Source: Candidatus Atribacteria bacterium (GTDB taxonomy: Bacteria; Atribacterota; Atribacteria; Atribacterales; Atribacteraceae). Taken from it: a stretch of DNA of 9,463 nt. A program made the position numbers and the translations under genes. The notes beneath the pieces are model-generated. The model saw only the letters and a program-made list of their open reading frames with translations. It searched no databases and had not been told where the DNA came from. The stretch lies in the NCBI GenBank assembly GCA_018056205.1, contig JAGPGC010000031.1:1-9463 (forward strand), written 5' to 3'. Positions 7,301-9,463 of the stretch are shown here, piece by piece (position 1 is the first letter of the stretch; every line of letters begins with the position of its first letter).

Positions 7301-7974
7301 TCAATCATTTCAGCTTTCTGCCAGAGCCATTCGGGATTTTCACCCCGACTTCCAAATAGATCGGAAAGACTACTAACTAATTGAATCAAACCATCTTCTC
7401 CGCTATGATTTAAGAGGAGAAAAAAGGATTCTTCTCTTAATATTGACAAACGACTCCGCCATATCGAATCAGATATATTTTCCTCAAACCAATCCCAGTC
7501 ATTTCGCCTTAAAATGTTTTGCAGATTATTCCAAAAACCAAATTCTTCCGGTGACGAGATTACCCGAACCTTCGAATTAATGCCCAAAAACAAACTCGCT
7601 TTTTGGATGATTTTCATACCAAAGGAATGAATGGTGGATATGGGAGCTTCATCAATATTCTCAATGGCTTCCGAGAGATACGGGTAGTTCATTCGATCGG
7701 CTAAACGATGATACCAATTTAGTAACCTTATTCGGATTCTCTCTCGCATTTCAAGAGCGGCTTTCTCAGTAAAAGTTAAAGTTAAGATTTGATTGAATTT
7801 GGCTTGTCCGGTTATTACTAACCAGGCATAGCGACCAGCTAAGGTTTCAGTTTTTCCGGTACCGGCACCAGCGCTTACCACTACCAAATTTTCTTCTGCC
7901 ATGATTGCTTCTTGTTGAGCAGGGCGGGAATCAGCAATAAGTTGCAGGAGCTCTGGACTATAAGTTTTCTTCAT
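4348..7974 (-). CDS. addA: AddA-type UvrD-family helicase with C-terminal RecB-like nuclease
   Basis: This 1208-residue protein is close to B. subtilis AddA in length. With its AddB-like partner it would unwind and trim broken DNA ends for RecA. Superfamily 1A motifs appear in order: Q-motif RPAQQEAI (17-24), Walker A SAGAGTGKTET (34-44), Ia LTFTEKAALEMRERI (66-80), ISTIHSFG (112-119), II MVDEFQDTD (407-415), III FIVGDLKQSIYRFRHAD (434-450), IV ESFRSRDD (475-482), V MTIHAAKGLEFPVVV (782-796) and VI LLYVACTRAQDTLILSG (864-880). The C-terminal PD-(D/E)XK nuclease has H1001, D1095, D1108-Y-K1110 and Q1125-xxx-Y1129. Unusually, C967 plus C1190-x2-C1193-x5-C1199 match an iron-sulfur staple, a feature established for AddB in B. 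subtilis. The frame stays open to 8073, but ATG at 7974 has GGAGG 5 nt upstream and gives the usual AddA N-terminus. It overlaps the upstream gene by 17 nt. Confidence 0.93.
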   Translation of the reverse strand: MKKTYSPELLQLIADSRPAQQEAIMAEENLVVVSAGAGTGKTETLAGRYAWLVITGQAKFNQILTLTFTEKAALEMRERIRIRLLNWYHRLADRMNYPYLSEAIENIDEAPISTIHSFGMKIIQKASLFLGINSKVRVISSPEEFGFWNNLQNILRRNDWDWFEENISDSIWRSRLSILREESFFLLLNHSGEDGLIQLVSSLSDLFGSRGENPEWLWQKAEMIESDWDDIRESLLSWFTPEWREEWSLWMEVILPLMDFQRTNKVIETFINLHLKWQNQPDKTQLPYFMGDLIDSLSTIARSNQNTDYKYIQEQLLFSRPFSSLTEYKNQLKEKYAHLINILCGKIELSEDFRCRQFLLRSSAIFWHIWENFKRKKEVLTFNDMIISASEAIKRYPSLAAQYSHIMVDEFQDTDLLQESLIRSLAQNNSASLFIVGDLKQSIYRFRHADLGIFHRYIQEIQNNPNKGRYILLDESFRSRDDLVDEINQLFGFIWKDGLSKKIPHTYQPLCVPDDLSWWEERSKSVTAPHLRILFLGNIDQPAKESERRCLLARSLADEINNLVGKVMIWDKTEKTTRLCQYRDIVVLVPTRTFYRPLEQVFQDELRVPVIFVTDINYFSRGETLDAVAFLKTVVDPQDDLALADYLSSPFSGFSLSEVHNIFINADKSMSHGWLWKALVEKYPLFCEKLLELNQKMQLEGPASVLSELLKESSLLNVIPRSLRRRVAVNLRQAVDLAREYEISIGNSGLGCAHYLQDAIKKEVKSEEANPVGEEENVVRVMTIHAAKGLEFPVVVIFGLEYTPLRRNKNKLQPSRELGAVTRYFPDYWNMNGQPLKESEVDFPSYFIEQQLQESEEVAELQRLLYVACTRAQDTLILSGVCPINQGEVIPKPKTWLSWVWEWIEKDRKEDPQQYLLNIFSEKQPFLLESTLKVKEEIDDKGIYLPRQPLPRLERLTATAYAFYRFCPHAYRMRYRQGIALPWELPSDNETGGTDLGSLVHWILAQWDFDEKNLELWLPYRQERYKEIKKQLPIELRPFWNTNQDWEKVRVWLLRLSQSKLGVILRKNSLSQNLEREGFFCINLDDGLIMTGIRDLLWIDDQGVHIVDYKTSSPDTAVLPLYQEQMHFYGLAIQKEHPGLPVHLGLYYVRENWFQMIHDFPSEDEMIFRVNSVAQNAASQGSFPPSTDKCPSCPWKNHCSFYLKKANI

Positions 7975-9463
7975 TTTCTCCTCCACGATTTCGCATTTCA
8001 TCTCTTCTACAAATCGATCTCCCATAGCATCCACTACAAGTCTGGCTTTGATAATTCGGTTGAATACTGCCACTTTCTAAACTCAAAGAGAGCTCCTCCA
8101 TTTTTTGGTGAGCGAGGTCCATTTCCACATTTAAAATCTTGCCGGAACGATTCGATCCCAAAATTGATTTTCTCAATTCTTCACCAAAAAAGGTATTTTC
8201 AAAAGCACCGGTTGCTTTTCCATCGCCATGACAGAGGTAAATATAGCCAATTACTGGATAACCATTATCACTTAAAACTCGGCTATATCCCGCCAGTTGC
8301 AAAGAATTTTTAGTATAATATGACTTTCCACTTTTATAATCTACAATCAACCAATATCCATCTTGCAAACCAATCAGACGATCACAACGACCGGTAAAAA
8401 TGAGTTGATTTACTTGGTATTCAGGGAGAACCAATTCACTTTTTTCTACAGTGCGATATTCTTTTATTAAAATTTCTATCTGTTCCTGGAAATCGGCCAT
8501 TCTTAAAGCATCAAGTCTCAGCCGAAGTTCGTCGGTTTTGTAGAGTGTTATAAGCTCCGGATAAACATGATTAACAATTTCAAGCCAATAAGCCAGCACC
8601 AGTTCACGAAGACTGGTGGATTCTTGTTTTAAATAACTTTCCCATACCTTGCTCCATAATTCATGAAGAACTACCCCACCCCTACGAGGGTCAAAACCGG
8701 GAGGAGCCGGTTCAGTTAATTTATAAAAATTTCTTAGATAGAATAAAAAAGGACAATCTACCCAAGTATCCAACTCACTGATTGGAATTGTTAATATTTC
8801 TGAAATTTTATTTGGTAACCAAGGAAGATTACGAGGATTCAAGGGCACATCCTCTGGAATCTCTACTGGTTTCAAATAGGGCTCGGTGGATTGAGGAAGA
8901 ATAGTGCTCAATGGACGTTGGAAAGAGACTATTTTCTCCGCCCAAGGATCATCACCAGTAAACATATCATCATAATAGGGAGAAATTAGGGTTGGTCGTC
9001 CCTTTTCATCTTGTAAGGGATAGGCCACAATAGCACATTGTAACCCGGTGGCAATGAGCCGTCGAAATAGAGCTCTTTTTTCATCTCTCTTTCGGTGAAC
9101 AGTAGGAAGGGTTGCTGGGTTTATATCAGGATTTTGATTCCATTTTTTTTTCAGTTCATCTTCCAAAAAAGGAAAACAAGGTAAACTCCCGGGCAAAAAA
9201 GCTGAAATTATATCAGTGACAACTACTACCAATGATTCGGTTAATGCGGGGGGCGAATCGAGATAGACCTTCAGAGAGCCCTTCTCAACAAGAGGTGGAT
9301 GAAAGGTAGCGTGCTGAACCCAAGCCTCTAAAAATCCAAATACCTCTTCGGATGAAGTAAATTCGATCTGATTAACAAACGATACCAAAAGCTCATCTTC
9401 AGAAAAATGTAGAACTTTTTGTTCAATTTCCATCAAAAATGATGTCACCATACTAACTGATAT
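7958..9463 (-). CDS. addB: AddB-like helicase-nuclease subunit, C-terminal part (cut by window end)
   Basis: The frame is open to the window edge (501 residues visible). The ATG at 9451 has no ribosome binding site and codons before it are sense, so the true start lies outside; AddB proteins are usually about 1100-1200 residues. Numbering from the Met at 9451, residues 60-160 resemble the inactive helicase part of AddB: ESLVVVVTD (72-80), RDEKRALFRRLI (122-133), GRPTLISPYY (151-160), with no functional motif V or VI. Residues 225-485 form a RecB-like PD-(D/E)XK nuclease: H263, D357, D371-Y-K373 and Q385-xxx-Y389. C233 plus C472-x2-C475-x5-C481 give the AddB 4Fe-4S staple. It precedes addA with a 17-nt overlap, the usual addB-addA order. 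The nuclease call is firm. The AddB name depends on the missing half, where Chi recognition would reside. Confidence 0.85.
   Translation of the reverse strand: MSVSMVTSFLMEIEQKVLHFSEDELLVSFVNQIEFTSSEEVFGFLEAWVQHATFHPPLVEKGSLKVYLDSPPALTESLVVVVTDIISAFLPGSLPCFPFLEDELKKKWNQNPDINPATLPTVHRKRDEKRALFRRLIATGLQCAIVAYPLQDEKGRPTLISPYYDDMFTGDDPWAEKIVSFQRPLSTILPQSTEPYLKPVEIPEDVPLNPRNLPWLPNKISEILTIPISELDTWVDCPFLFYLRNFYKLTEPAPPGFDPRRGGVVLHELWSKVWESYLKQESTSLRELVLAYWLEIVNHVYPELITLYKTDELRLRLDALRMADFQEQIEILIKEYRTVEKSELVLPEYQVNQLIFTGRCDRLIGLQDGYWLIVDYKSGKSYYTKNSLQLAGYSRVLSDNGYPVIGYIYLCHGDGKATGAFENTFFGEELRKSILGSNRSGKILNVEMDLAHQKMEELSLSLESGSIQPNYQSQTCSGCYGRSICRRDEMRNRGGENEENL
7980..7984 (-). promoter_or_regulatory. 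Ribosome binding site that sets the addA start
   Basis: On the minus strand GTGGAGGAGAAAATG places GGAGG 5 nt before ATG at 7974. It lies inside the 3' end of the upstream nuclease gene, whose TAG stop is at 7960-7958. Translation of the two genes is therefore probably coupled. The longer open frame to 8073 would add 33 residues lying wholly in the overlap and not resembling AddA. Confidence 0.85.

Noticed and set aside
7975..8073. Longer version of AddA beginning at 8073
   Set aside because: The extra 33 residues lie entirely within the overlapping addB frame, and a strong GGAGG directs the start at 7974.
9449..9451. ATG at 9451 as the true start of the nuclease protein
   Set aside because: There is no ribosome binding site before it, the frame is open to the window edge, and the AddB-type helicase part would be missing.
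4348..9463. A defence or CRISPR-linked system built around Cas4-like nucleases
   Set aside because: The iron-staple nuclease domains are fused to AddA/AddB-type helicase parts, and there is no CRISPR array or other defence gene in view; DNA repair is the simpler reading.

Overview
The window is AT-rich bacterial DNA with strong GGAGG-type ribosome binding sites. It holds two convergent gene blocks that meet in a short gap at about 4162-4347. The organism cannot be fixed from the sequence. A binding protein with a cleavable Sec signal and no lipobox fits a diderm. The low GC, the carbohydrate ABC importer and an AddAB-type nuclease would suit lineages such as Atribacterota or Thermotogota, but this is a guess.

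Positions 1-495 contain no gene I can support. The stretch is visibly more AT-rich than the genes and carries several short direct and inverted repeats, with a weak promoter candidate before the first gene. Positions 496-4161 (+ strand) encode a complete CUT2-type (ribose/xylose/galactose family) sugar importer in the order permease, periplasmic binding protein, dual-domain ATPase. A clear intrinsic-terminator-like hairpin lies between the binding protein and the ATPase, so the ATPase message probably depends on readthrough. No kinase, isomerase or regulator is present to reveal the sugar.

Positions 4162-4347 form the convergent intergenic region. It has AT-rich hairpins, a possible weak terminator for the minus-strand genes, and a GC-richer island that looks like a diverged copy of the dispersed 'ATTGCGAGGAGCG...' repeat seen in many bacterial genomes.

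Positions 4348-9463 (- strand) encode an AddB-like protein (only its C-terminal 501 residues are visible; it runs off the window) followed by a full-length AddA-type UvrD helicase-nuclease. The two overlap by 17 nt and are probably translationally coupled. Together they would form a dimeric helicase-nuclease that resects double-strand breaks for RecA-dependent repair. The most notable point is that both proteins, not only the AddB-like one, carry the four-cysteine pattern of an iron-sulfur 'staple' around a PD-(D/E)XK nuclease domain.

I found no CRISPR array, insertion sequence, tRNA or rRNA, and no convincing undescribed multi-gene system. The findings below are modest variations on known themes.
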